NCBI RefSeq assembly: GCF_023065955.2
Contig: NW_026622808.1
Span: 70,513,975 to 70,577,974, forward strand
Source of the DNA: Ursus arctos
Taxonomy: Eukaryota > Chordata > Mammalia > Carnivora > Ursidae
DNA: 64,000 nucleotides
Direction: 5' to 3'
Below the pieces are notes generated by a model, which saw nothing but the letters and a program-made list of their open reading frames with translations, was not told where the DNA came from and ran no database searches. Both the position numbers and the translations under genes were made by a program. Of this stretch, positions 21,340-31,849 are shown in pieces (position 1 is the stretch's first letter; each line of letters starts with the position of its first letter).

Positions 21340-23440
21340 AGATGAGGGGAGGTTTCTTAGGGGAAATTCCTAAGTGGATTCTAGAAGGCTACACAGGCCA
21401 GATGTGATAGAGACAGGAAAGCCATTCTAAGTAGTGGAAACAGTATGTGCAAAGGCCTGCAAACAAGGGAGGAAATTCACCCTTTGAAGCCTACCTGCCC
21501 TTCCCTCCTCCTAGGGGCAGTAACCCCAGGAGTTCATGGCCCAAGGGCATGTCTCTTTCAGAACTCTGGGGGGACTCTCCCTGGGTCTTCACCAGAACTC
21601 CCATCCTTGAATATCGGTAGGGGCATCCATGTTGAGGGACAGGCTGCAAAGTGGGGCTGGCTGAGGGCAGCAGGGCCACTGGAGGTCTGCAAGTCACAGG
21701 AGGGCTTGCAGGGGCCACTGCGGTTGTGTGATCCTTCGCTTAACAAATGACCTGCAGAATGATCCCCCAGCTTGCGTTGCTCCCTGACCCGAGGCCTCAG
21801 ACTGAAGCTGCAGACAGAAGAAACACAGCCTCAGCCCCCAAGAAACTAACATGGACACTGCACTGAAACGAAAGCCAGATGTGGCAGGGCTCCTGGGTGA
21901 GGGCAGGAGCCAGAGAGCCATTTGGGAGTACTGGGGAGTGCACCAGTGCTGAGGGAGGTCTGCAAGGGCTGGCACTCTGAAGGAAGGTGTTCCAGGCAGG
22001 GGAAGAGCAAGGCCAAAGGCCCTGGGCCTGGATGCACTCCTCACCTGAGGCTACGTGCAATAGAGGAGTGGGGGGTGAGGGAGGGGGAAGAGGACGGGGG
22101 CGTGGGGAGAGGAGAGATGAGGCCGGGGATTCTGGGGAGAGGAGCTCCCAGGTGACCTTGCTGGCCCTGCCCAGGCAGTGTCAGGAGGTGGAGGCTGCTG
22201 GATTGAGGGCCATTTCAGAGTCAGAGGTGACAGGACTAACTGGTAACTTGGGGTGAGGTGGGGAAAAGCGGGAGCTGTGTGTGACCTCATAGTGTCAATC
22301 ATGAGAACCGGGGACACCCTCGGTTTTCATTTCTGGAGACAGAAGCAGGTTTAAAGTTGGAGAAAGGGAGACTCAAGAGTTCAGGTTGGGGACAAATTAG
22401 AGGCGCTCGTGAGATGTCCAAGTTGAGATGCCAAATAGACAGTTCATTCACCCTGAGTTGGGACAAGGCCTGAGCTGGTGACAGCAAATGAAGAAGTCAG
22501 GGACGAGTGAGATCCCTGGGGTGTGAATTTGGATGGGAAGAGAGAGGTCTGCTGCTGGGGCATGCCAGTGTTCCATGCTGGGAGTTTGGGGAGGGCACAG
22601 CAAGACTGAGAATGAGCGGCCAGTGGTGACGCTGCCTGACACCGTGAACAGGTCCAGAAAAGGCAGGGGTAAGGCTTGACCGTTAGCTGAGTGTGCAGAG
22701 GTCACTGTAGTGATCTCAGCAGGTCCCATGCAGCCAAGGCTGAGAGCCCAGTGAGGGGTTAGAAGAAGATGCGGCTGGGAGACAGGTAGGGTTGGGAGCA
22801 GAGGGTGGGGCAGCGGTGGGGGGCGGTGCAGCAGAGAGCAGGCATTTGGGATTTAAGAAGGGTTGCTTTTAAGACGAGATATTACACCACAGGTCTGCTC
22901 CTGGGGATGATCTCCCCACAGCAGGAGAAGGCAAAGGCAGAAGCAGCAGGGGCTGGGGGCCAGGCGGAGGGAGGGCGCCCGCACTACCCCATCAGGAAAG
23001 GTGTATCCCTGGTAACATTAAGATGGGCACAGATGCAGGTACCTGGGCAGCTAGGGGGTGGGGAGGGGGGAGGGTTAGGGAGGATGGGAGTCCACACCAG
23101 GGCCCCCAGGTCAGCGACCATGACCATGACGTCACGGTGAGACCAGGTCACTGGGAGTTGGATTTCTCTCCAGCCCCATGAGGCTGCTTAGGTGCAGGTG
23201 TGCAGCGGGAGGAGAGAGGGACTTGCCAAGTGAGTATGAGGACCCTGGTTGGCTGGCAGAAGTATTAGAACCGGGGCCAGAGGGAGTGATGTGGAGAGAC
23301 AGAGGTGGTGGGCCGTGGGGGCAGGGGGTGGAACTTGAGGTGACGGTGGGGTTAAGAGGAGGTCTAGGGCCTGACTAGGGAGGGTGGCTCTGGGAGGGGT
23401 GGAGCACTGCAGGAGAAGGGACAAAGTCCAGGGCATGAAG
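21340..23440 (+). repeat. Long decayed copy of an old interspersed repeat, class not assigned
   Basis: Scattered matches in a consistent order fit a common purine-rich mammalian repeat: gtgcaaaggcctgcaaacaa (21,448), aaggtgttccaggcagggga (21,984), gttcaggttggggacaaatt, gatgtccaagttgagatgcc and aatagacagttcattcaccc (22,380-22,450), gagaatgagcggccagtgg (22,608). The spacing suggests a copy of about 2 kb with heavy substitution. I cannot state whether it is LINE, LTR-internal or another class. G-runs at 22,069-22,108 and 23,054-23,090 lie inside it. Open frames overlap on both strands and look spurious. Confidence 0.4.
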
Positions 23441-23949
23441 GATGAGTATGGGAAGGACAGTTATGGGTTGTGCAAATCCTGAACCGCCAAGCCCTCGGCA
23501 CCCCCCACCCCCGCCACCTGCCAGCACAGGGACCGAGGGTAGACATTCAGTTCAGGAGCCAGGAAACAGAATTATCCTGTCACATCTGAGTGCCTATGAA
23601 GAATGGACCCACAACAGGTTCAGAACTCAGTGGGATGAAGCTTTCTGCAAACCTATCCAGAAACAATCTGCAACAGGAAAGGCCCGTGTGCGATGGGAAG
23701 GCGTTCCTGGCAATGTCACCAGACCCAGAAACCACTCACAGTAAACTGATGTGACAGCAAAAAAACTTAAAAACATCTCTATGCCAAAAAACGAAAACAA
23801 ACAAAAACCCAGAAACAGAAAAGAAAAAGGAAAACAAAGACTAAGTAGGGCCACGTCACCCGGGAGGACTTTCAAAGGCCAGCAGACATAAGGGAATCCT
23901 GTTAACTTCAAGAGTAATTGGAGAAACTTAAAAAAAAAAAAAAGTAAAA
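23441..23949. other. Unassigned; A-rich patch
   Basis: Nothing is recognised until 23,757-23,850, an A-rich stretch with AAAAC-type units. An A13 run lies at about 23,931-23,943 and may be an old retroelement tail. Confidence 0.3.
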
Positions 23950-24150
23950 ATGTGATATTATTTTTCATCTGTCTGATTGCCAGATTGAAGGGTTTGACAG
24001 GTGGGATTCCAAGGCTGAGGAGAAAAACGCATTCATAGGCATGGTTGGGGGCGCTAAATGGGTCTAACCTTTAGGGAGTGCAATTTGGAAATTGCTCTCA
24101 AATTTAAGATGTCTATTCCCTTTGGCCCAGCTGTTCAGCTTCCTTGTTCA
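23950..24150 (+). mobile_element. Possible L1-like fragment, sense
   Basis: gggagtgcaatttggaaatt and atgtctattccctttggccc resemble the L1 sense wording (tttggaaagcagtttggcaat..., tataccctttgacccagcaattc). It is short and weak. Confidence 0.35.
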
Positions 24151-26029
24151 AGGTAAATTGTTAACTGAAAAAGGCAATTTTGATTCCAGTGGGAGGTGTC
24201 TTTGTGATAGAGGTTGGTCCCAGGAGATCTATTAGGGGAGAACAGAGCAGGTGGGTGGGCTGCAAACCAGCCCCTGGGGCCCCTGAGCTCCATGCCCCAC
24301 GGGGAGGGGAGAACGTCAGGCCCAGCGCTGACTCATGCTGGCTGGGACTCCGGGTGGCTGGGGCTTGGCTGTGGGGAGGAGAGCTTTGAGCCTGCATGGG
24401 CGGGGAGCACCTAGGGTGGCCAAGGGGACGATCACACAGCAGCAGGGGAGAGTGAGTGTTGGGGAGGGGCTGAGGCGCAGAGGGGACGGAGCCGGCAGGA
24501 GAGGCGCTGGCTCATTCTGGATCCAGGAGCAGCAGCTGGGCTGACTTCTCCAGAGGAGGTCCCATGGTTTCCCAGGGACCAAGGGGGGCTGGAGGAGGAG
24601 GAGCTGGGCTGGAGGAAGCAGAAGGGAGTTGGGGGTGACATCGGCTAGTGACCCTGAGGCCTGGCATCCCAGGGGAAAGAACCATCCAGCTAAAGATCCA
24701 TCATTCCCTCCACATCTGACCATAGAAACTCCACCGGCCTGTGTTTTGGAGCTCGCAGAAGCCCCCCAGCTTCAGTGACAGCAGCCCCCTTCTCCCAGAG
24801 GGCCAGGCCTGTGCCCGGGGGAGGCTGCTGTTGACGCTCCCGGCAGGTCCGGGGGGTGGGTGGTAGGAAAGAGCGAGCCGAGACTCCCTCTCCCAGGGAG
24901 GGCAGGCAGCTGCCCCCGGGGCCCTGTGAAGGTGGTGCTTTAAGGCTCAGGGTGAGAGCACCTGTGTGGGTCCAGGTGCGCACGGGGGAAGCCTGGTGTC
25001 ACCGCCTGGACAGGACGAGACTTTGGTTTCCTGCTGAGAGGCTGAGGCAAGCCAGCTCCCACCTGGAAACAGGGCCTGTGATGTTTGCGCAACTCCGCGA
25101 ACACACGAAGGATGACTGCAGCCCCCACTCTCACGGGGGACCTCTGGGGTCTGTGCACACTACCTCAGCGCAGCTGTTCAGAAGAGACTGGAAGGACACA
25201 CACCCAAGTGCTTAGTGTGGCCGCCTCTGGATTTAGGCACTGGGGGAAGGCAGCGCCCTCCCGGGTTTTTATCTCATATATAACTACCTGTAGGGTTTTA
25301 TAAGTGTCTTTCCCTTTTGTAGTTAGACCCTGAATGAAGACTTCTTTTTAAAGGCAGAAACCAACACTCGGGTTCCTGCCAGGCTGGCTTTGGTGGAGAG
25401 GGTGGGGCTTCCCCAGGAGCAGACCTTGCCTGAAATCTGCAGGGCGGGCCATGCTGGCTGTGTGGGGCCGAGAGGGAGAGGAGGCAGGGAGTGAGGTGGA
25501 GGGACGGCCACTGTAACTAGAAGGATCAAGGGGCGGGAGGAGCTGGGGAGCTGGGGTTCCTTTGATACCACTCCCACCATGGGGGTCACTGCTGCCCCAG
25601 GAAGCCCCTCTGGAAGACTAGCCCCCGGCCCCTACCCTCCTGACAGTGTGTGATCTCCTCAGCCTCCGCCCCTTATACCCCAACAGGCCTTTGGCGCCCA
25701 GGATGGCAGCCTGGGGACACTGTCGTCCAATAGAAGAGCAAAGCAGACTTGCTGGGGACTGCAGAGGCCTCCGGTGGACAAGGTGCAGCAGGGGAAGGAG
25801 AGTGGATTCCACCAGGCAAGAGCCTGGGACAGTGTGCGGAGTGCCCAGCAGGGGGTCTGAGGTGGGGGTGAGGGAGGGATGGGGAGGGCAAACCTGTAGG
25901 GGAGTGGGTCAGGGAGGGGAGCGCTCTGTTGAGGTCAGCTTGTGCAGAGGGAGCTTGGAGCGGAGACCTTGATCCTGAGCCAGGGCTGGCCTGGGGGCAC
26001 TGGCCCCTGCACGGAAAAAGCCAGGGGGT
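24151..26029. other. Unassigned GC-rich interval
   Basis: Many overlapping frames occur on both strands (for example 135 codons minus at 24,316-24,723 and 119 plus at 24,856-25,215), without recognisable motifs. Text at 25,185-25,330 (gaaggacacacacccaagtg, ggccgcctctggatttaggc, then a T-rich end) is weakly like an L1 3' UTR. No CpG island is evident by eye. Confidence 0.35.
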
Positions 26030-26260
26030 AGCTCTGAATTGAGTCCTGAGAGCAGTAGGAAGCCTTTGAAGGTTTTTCTGCCCAGGGGTGACTGATTTTT
26101 CATTTCAAAAACATCCCCTGGGCTAAGGGTTGGCAAGACTAATAGGGGGTCTAGGGGCTGTCAGAAGGAATTCATCAACAGGAATTGGACAGGTCTGGAG
26201 CAGATGGGGCTCCACCTCTGATCTGGGGAGGGCTGAGGTCTTGGGCAGGAGTGCAATGGT
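26030..26260 (+). repeat. Second fragment of the unassigned repeat seen at 21.3-23.4 kb
   Basis: gagtcctgagagcagtagga, agcctttgaaggtttttctg, ccaggggtgactgatttttc and caatggtgggagttgagaca follow the same common purine-rich repeat family (gggaagccattggagggttttgagcaggggagtgac...). Family not assigned. Confidence 0.45.
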
Positions 26261-27089
26261 GGGAGTTGAGACAGGACGTCCCCTGCCCAGGCAAAGGGCA
26301 GAGCCACACCAGGACAGGGAGAGGCTGGGAAGCCACCTTATCGTAGAGTCTTCCCTAAATTAATAAATGCCCCTAATACCGTTCCACTTGGAAACCGGGT
26401 GTTGTTTGTTTTGGAATCTGAACCAAATGGTTTAAAGTTTACTTAAATTAAAAACACACGCCCACTGAACAAGGAGATGCACACAGAAAGGATATTCTCT
26501 AGACACAGCAGAAGGATTGCCAGTGGCGCGAGGGCGGGGCAGACAGGGCATCACTGCAGTAGGAGGCGCTCTGCGGGCACCGTGAGCTCTGTGCCTGAGT
26601 CCTAAACACAGGGGCAAATCACACATGGGCTTTCTCAAAACTAGGAATGTGTGCACTCCCCCTGGTGCAAGAGAAGGAAGAGGAAACAAGAAGAAAAATG
26701 GCCCTCTCAGCCCCGCTCCCTGCCGCATGGGGCTGACAGCAGACATCCAGGCACAGGGCCCTGGCTGCTTGTTTTCTCAGCACAGCCGTCCTGCACACCC
26801 GGGGGAGAGGCTCAAATGTCTGCGGCAAGAAAAGCCATCTTTTAATCCATCAGGCAGGTTCTTAGGGTGCAGCAAGAGCCGTGCCTCCAGGCCCGTGTTC
26901 TGGAGAGTTAACCAGTTTCCCAGCGTCTTGGAGCAAATACAGGGCCCTTTCATGCCTCCTCTTACTGACTGCATGTTGGTGCTCCCAGCCCCAGCCCCCT
27001 CGGGTCTTCTGCACTGGTGTCACAGAGCTCTGGTCCCAGTGGCTTTCTAGTTAAGTGGTGACATCTGGCCAGACATGGGGCCCTTGCGT
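26261..27089. other. Unassigned interval
   Basis: A 141-codon plus frame (26,625-27,050) overlaps minus frames over the same DNA. No domain is recognised. The AT-rich piece at 26,345-26,460 has an AATAAA-like word at 26,361 but no recognisable context. Confidence 0.3.
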
Positions 27090-27222
27090 TTTCGCTTAGC
27101 CCTGGGGGTCTGGTTTAAAGGCAGATTCTGATTCAGCAGTTCTGGGTGGGGTTGGATATTCTGAATTTCTAAACAGGCTTCAGGTCCTCGTCTGAGGTCC
27201 ACACCGAGTAACGAGCTCTAGA
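27090..27222. repeat. MER5-like (hAT-Charlie) fragment
   Basis: gattctgattcagcagttct, gggtggggttggatattctg, atttctaaacaggcttcagg and gaggtccacaccgagtaacg follow the MER5A wording (gattctgattcaattggtctggggtggggcc...) in order. Confidence 0.65.
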
Positions 27223-27539
27223 ACACGTTTGGGTTGATATTGTTTACTCTGTGCTGTTTCAGGACGCTTCCTGATGCAGCCGTGCCTGACTCATGAATGA
27301 TCTATTCTGTGGCGTGCACCTGCTGGTTTTCTTATCCAGTTATTTCCAGATGGACCCGCTCGTTGCTTCTGGCTCCTCGCACCACATGGCGGTCCAAGAC
27401 CTTGCCCAAGACCGCCGGGTCTTCAGGGTGGGCGTGCACTGAACTCACAGAAGCGCCCCCTTGGTCCACAACAGCTGCCTCATCCCAACCAAGAGGCACC
27501 GCCAACACCTTTTGATTTTCCCAACCTGATGGGCTAAAG
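27223..27539. other. Unassigned interval
   Basis: Frames of 72 (plus) and 77 (minus) codons overlap at 27,297-27,565. No product is recognised. The right end merges with antisense L1 text. Confidence 0.3.
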
Positions 27540-28200
27540 TGAGCCACTATAGTTTTACTTCGCATTTGTCAATAAATAAGGCATTCTGCTCACATGTTTG
27601 TGAGCCTTTGGAGTTTCTTTTTCTCTTTGCCTATTTTAATCCTTTTGCCTGCTTTCTTAATAGAGATGTAGCCTTTTACTTGTTGATTTGCAGGGACAGA
27701 CCTCTATCAGCACACGGTGCACTAAATATCAGTCCTATTTCAATTTTAGTCATGCAAATGCCTTGTTCCAGTCTGTCACCTGTCTGTTAACTTTGTCCCA
27801 AGTGTCCTCTGTTGAGCAGGAATCCTTGATTTTGATGTGCACGAATCCATGCATTCTGCCTTGTCGATCGTTACTTCGGGGGTTGTGTTCAAGGAGTCCT
27901 CCCTCTCCTCCCCACCCCACCCCTGCCCCAACATCTCTCCCTCATTTATCTCTTCACCTATGGCTTTATCTTTCACTTTTAGGTCCTTAATCCTTCCAGA
28001 AGCTACCTCTGTATATGGTGAATCCAGAGAAAAATAGACTAGACAGCTGCTACCACCACCTACAAAAGGGGGTGGGATTTTATTTGTAGGTTAATTTGGA
28101 GATGCTTGGCATCTTTATAATATTAAGTCACCCCCATTCAGAACACTAAATTCTTTCTCTTTTTTTTCAGGGCTTTTTAAAACATCTCACTTAAAATTTC
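27540..28200 (-). mobile_element. Older L1, antisense, 3' segment of a split copy
   Basis: Plus-strand text runs from gcctattttaatccttttgc and cctgtctgttaactttgtcc through cttaatccttccagaagcta to ggttaatttggagatgcttg and gcatctttataatattaagt, ending tttttcagggctttttaaaa. These follow antisense ORF2 order. The next expected ORF2 segment resumes at about 28,840, after a different L1. Confidence 0.7.
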
Positions 28201-28224
28201 CCCATGGAGGGTTTTTCTTTTCCT

Positions 28225-28835
28225 TCAATTTTTTTTATTGCAGTAAAAGAAAATATGCATAACCTAAAACTAATCCGCTTAACCCTATTTCAGTGCTCAG
28301 AGCAGTGGTTTCAATGCATTTATAATGTTGTGCCACCAACCCCACCATCACCGCTGGAGCTCTCCTCCTCTTGTGAAACTGAAACCGTGCTATTATTATT
28401 CAATAATAACCGCCCCCCCCCAGCCCCTGGCACCCACTGTCCTACCTTCTGTCTCTGTGAATTTGATGACTTTAAGTACCTCATGCAGGTGGGATCATAC
28501 GGTGCTTGTCCTTTGGTGACTGCTTATCTCACTGAGCACCACGTCCTCAGGGTTCATCCATGTTGTAGCATGCGACAGAGTTTCCTTCCTTTTAAAGGCA
28601 GAATACTGTTCCATTGTCTGCATAGACCACATTTGGTTTATGCACTCATTGGTCAATGGACACTTGTGTTGCTTCCACCTTCTGGCTCTTGTGACTAATG
28701 CTGCTGTGAACATGGTGTACAAATGTCTCCTTGAGACTCTGCTTCCAATTCTCTTCCCCATGGATTTTATATCCCTTACTAAGGCAATTCCTAGATGCTA
28801 TACATTCTGTTGCTCTTATGAATAATATCTAATCT
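28225..28835 (-). mobile_element. L1 3' end (3' UTR plus ORF2 C-terminus), antisense, nested
   Basis: A T-run start (tttttttattgcagtaaaag) is followed by antisense 3' UTR text and then ORF2. Translated on the minus strand, 28,495-28,761 contains YSAFKRKETLSHATTWMNP and EDVVLSEIS, the conserved L1 ORF2 C-terminal region. 5' truncation is near 28,830. Its position splits the older antisense L1, so it was probably inserted there. No clear target duplication was found. Confidence 0.85.
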
Positions 28836-29042
28836 ATTATAGTTACTTTATTTTCTCACTGGTGTGGAGAAATGCTGCTGGGTTTTCTAAGTGGATCTTG
28901 TATCCACCAATCTGGGTGAATTATTAGATTTCAAGGTTTGTATTTTGCTGGTTTTCTTTTATGTGGCATAGGTATAAAATGTCATGTATACAAATGACAT
29001 ATAGTACATATATACACTATGTCATTAAGATAATGTGTCTAG

Positions 29043-29270
29043 GGGCACCTGGGTGGCTCAGTCAGTTAAGTGCCAGCCTCTCAATTTTGGCTCAGGTCAT
29101 GATCTCAGGGTCATGAGACTGGGCCCACATCGGGCCCCATGCTGGGTGTGGGGTCTGCTTAGAATTCTCTCTCTCCCTCTCCCTCTATCCCTACCCCCCA
29201 CCCCACGCACACTCTCTCCTCTCTCTCTCTCTTCAAAAAAAAAAAAAAAAAAAAAGAGAGAGAGAGAGAT
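29043..29270 (+). mobile_element. CAN-SINE (SINEC), sense
   Basis: ggggcacctgggtggctcag, gtcagttaagtgccagcctc, tgatctcagggtcatgagac and catgctgggtgtggggtctg give an older SINEC subfamily with a long (CT)n middle. It ends in an A21 tail followed by (GA)n. Flanking words atgtgtctag and gatgtctaaa may be a degraded target duplication. Confidence 0.92.
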
Positions 29271-29567
29271 GTCTAAAAGTTCCTGCATTAAGTAGAATGT
29301 TCTGTTATATAACCTTTATCAAGGTAAGGAAGTTCCCTTCTAGTCCTAGTTTGTCCAGAAGTCCTATTATTGTCGTTGTAATTAATATTATTGTTATAAG
29401 TAGGTGTTGAATGTTATCAATGATTTCTCTGCATCTATTGAGATGAAATTCATATAATAATGGTAAGAATTTTCTCCTTTAATAAATCATAAATATCATT
29501 AATAAATTTTCTAATGCTGAACCATCCTTGCTTTCCTGGGGCAAACCTTACTTGGTTATAATGTGTA

Positions 29568-29582
<15 letters not shown>

Positions 29583-29599
<17 letters not shown>

Positions 29600-29782
29600 A
29601 AGATTTTATTTATTTATGTGACAGAGAGACAGCCAGCGAGAGGGGGAACACAGCAGGCGAGTGGGAGAGGAAGAAGCAGGCTCCCAGCGGAGGAGCCCGA
29701 TGTGGGACTCGATCCTGGAACTCCGGGATCACGCCCTGAGCCGAAGGCAGACGCTTTAACGACTGCGCTACCCAGGCGCCCC
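29583..29782 (-). mobile_element. CAN-SINE (SINEC), antisense, target duplication
   Basis: T-tail, then aagattttatttatttatgt, gacagagagacagccagcga, gaggaagaagcaggctccca and gagccgaaggcagacgcttt, ending in the reversed head taccc-aggcgcccc. The flanks tataatgtgtatat (29,557-29,570) and tataatgtatattt (29,783-29,796) look like a target duplication altered by 2-base indel in the TA/TG repeat. Confidence 0.95.
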
Positions 29783-30339
29783 TATAATGTATATTTTTAA
29801 ATACATTTACATTCTATCAGCTATTACTCTATTTAGGTATTTGCATTTACATTTGTAAGTAATATGAGCTTCTTTTCTGTTCTTTTTTTCAAAATTCAGG
29901 TTAAGAATCATGATTACACCAGCCTCCTAGAGTGAGCTGGGCCATTTTTACTTTTTTTTGACATTCTGAAACAACTCGGATAAGAGAGGATTTAACCTCC
30001 CCTTGAAAATTTGGTAGAAATCCCCCATAAAATGATCTGGCTGGGGCTCACTGGGAAGAAAAATATTAGATTTTAAATTATTTAATAAGCACTGGCTAAC
30101 TCACATTTTCTATCTCTTTTTGTGTCAATTTTTACATTTTCTATTTTCCTAGAAATTTATCCACATCATTTGGCTTTCCAATTTATGAACAAATAATGAC
30201 TTACTATATTTTCATATTACTGTAAAAAGTCTGTTGTGTCCAAAGTTCCCCCATTTTATGTTGTAAGCATATATTTTAATATCTTCCCCCCCCTCTGCTT
30301 TTGGTATTATCAGTCTTGTTCTGTATTTCACTGATTTCT

Positions 30340-30542
30340 TTTTTTTTTAAAGATTTTATTTATTTATTTGACAGAGAGAGACAGCCAGCGAGAGAGGGAA
30401 CACAAGCAGGGGGAGTGGGAGAGGAAGAAGCAGGCTCCCAGCGGAGGAGCCTGATGTGGGGCTTGATCCCAGGACCCCAGGACCCCAGGATCACGCCCTG
30501 AGCCGAAGGCAGACGCTCACTGACTGAGCCCCCCAGGCGCCC
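30340..30542 (-). mobile_element. CAN-SINE (SINEC), antisense, perfect target duplication
   Basis: Complete reversed SINEC: T-tail, aagattttatttatttattt, gagagacagccagcgagaga, gccgaaggcagacgctcact, ending caggcgccc. The 11-mer cactgatttct occurs at 30,329-30,339 and again at 30,543-30,553. An 8-base unit (aggacccc) is tandemly duplicated at 30,471-30,486 inside the element. Confidence 0.96.
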
Positions 30543-31244
30543 CACTGATTTCTGATCTTTATTATTTTCATCCTTGTTGCTTTGGGTTTGCTTTGTTACT
30601 GTTTTTCTAATGCCCTGATTTGAATGTTTAGCGCACTTTTTCTAACTTTTTGGTTTCTAGTCATTTTATGTAAAATCATAAATTTCCCATTAAATTCTGT
30701 TTCACCACAAAATTTTCATATAGTTGATTCACAAAGATTTAATATTAATATTTTTCAGATTCCTTTTTTTAAGCCAAGGGCTATTTAATAATGTATAATT
30801 TAGTTTTCTGGCCACGTGGGTATTTTTGGAGATATCTTTTCATTATTAAGTTATAACTTTATTATACTACTCTTATCAGATACTAATACTAGTAATTATG
30901 ATTATCCAACAAAATCTCTATGCTGGTAGCTTCAGTAGAACAAGCTGAGGCCTCCGTTGTAGGCTAGCAAATGGTCAGTCTTTGTGTTTCAGATGTGTTC
31001 AAAAAGAATGTATATATTTTGTTTTTTTTTGGAGTATAGATCTCTATATATTTTAAATAACCAAAACTTCTTGATTGAATTATTCACCTCTTCTGGTCCA
31101 ATCCTATTATAACTAGAGGTCAGCTAAGGATATCATAATTTGACGTGTTTTCTCTACCACTTTCTCTTCTATCATGGTGTGTGGCAGGGTCGGGACCAAA
31201 AACAAGAGAAAAAGGATCATAAGTAGAATAAAGGGATGGTGTCT

Positions 31245-31775
31245 GTACTAGTTAGGGTTCTCCAGAGAAACAGAAGCAATAGGATGTAGATAGATAGTTA
31301 GTGTAAGGAATTGCTCATATGATTATGGAGGCTGGTAAGTCCCAAGATGTGCAGGGTGAGTTGGCGAGCTGGAGACCTAGAGATCCAGGAGTTTAGTTCC
31401 AGTTGGAGTCTGAAAGCCTGAGAACGAGGAGTGCTGATGGGGTAGTTCCATCTGACGGCAGGCAGGCTCAAGGCCTAAGAAGAGAGAGACAGCGTCTTGG
31501 TTCAAGTCCAAAGGCAGGAAGAACCAGTTCAATGGCCAACAGTCAAGATAGATTTCCTCTTATTTGGGGAGAATCAGCCTCTTTGTTCTATTCAGGCCTT
31601 CAACTGATTGCACAAAGCCCACCCACATTTGGGAGAGCAATCTGCTTTACTTGGTCTACCAATTAAAATGTCGATCTCATCTAAAACCATTCTCACAGAA
31701 ACACCCAGGATAATGAATGACCAAATATCTGGATACTCCATGGCCCAGTAGAGTTAACACATAGAATTAATCACC
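31245..31775. repeat. Common mammalian interspersed repeat, class not assigned
   Basis: gttagggttctccagagaaa, cagaagcaataggatgtaga, gattatggaggctggtaagt, then tattcaggccttcaactgat, aatctgctttacttggtcta and ccaaatatctggatactcca to ttaacacatagaattaatca. The whole order is that of a familiar, nearly complete repeat. I know the wording but not the family name with certainty. Confidence 0.7.
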
Positions 31776-31849
31776 ATAAAATTAAAGCACAAGTAGAAAA
31801 ATTAGTTTGAAGTTGGTAAAAGAACACTTTGCCTGTTGTAACAGGAGGA
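31776..31849. other. Short unassigned spacer
   Basis: About 75 bases of AT-rich DNA between two repeats. Nothing is recognised. Confidence 0.3.

Larger units (their letters stand above)
28840..31150 (-). mobile_element. Older L1, antisense, continued ORF2; hosts three SINEs
   Basis: Antisense ORF2 landmarks in order: gaaatgctgctgggttttct and ccaatctgggtgaattatta (28,870-28,925); aaggaagttcccttctagtc; tctctgcatctattgagatg; aaccatccttgctttcctgg (29,520); then after the SINE gttaagaatcatgattacac; ggtagaaatcccccataaaa; gatctttattattttcatcc; caaaacttcttgattgaatt (31,060). The frame is decayed. SINECs interrupt at 29,043, 29,583 and 30,340. Confidence 0.85.

Noticed and set aside
24151..25000. Possible CpG island or promoter
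   Set aside because: G+C is high but CpG dinucleotides are scattered and TpG/CpA are common. There is no dense CpG cluster by eye; a CpG observed/expected calculation would decide.
27332..27565. 77-codon minus frame with protein-like text
   Set aside because: Short, overlaps a plus frame of similar size, and no family could be named. It borders antisense L1 sequence.
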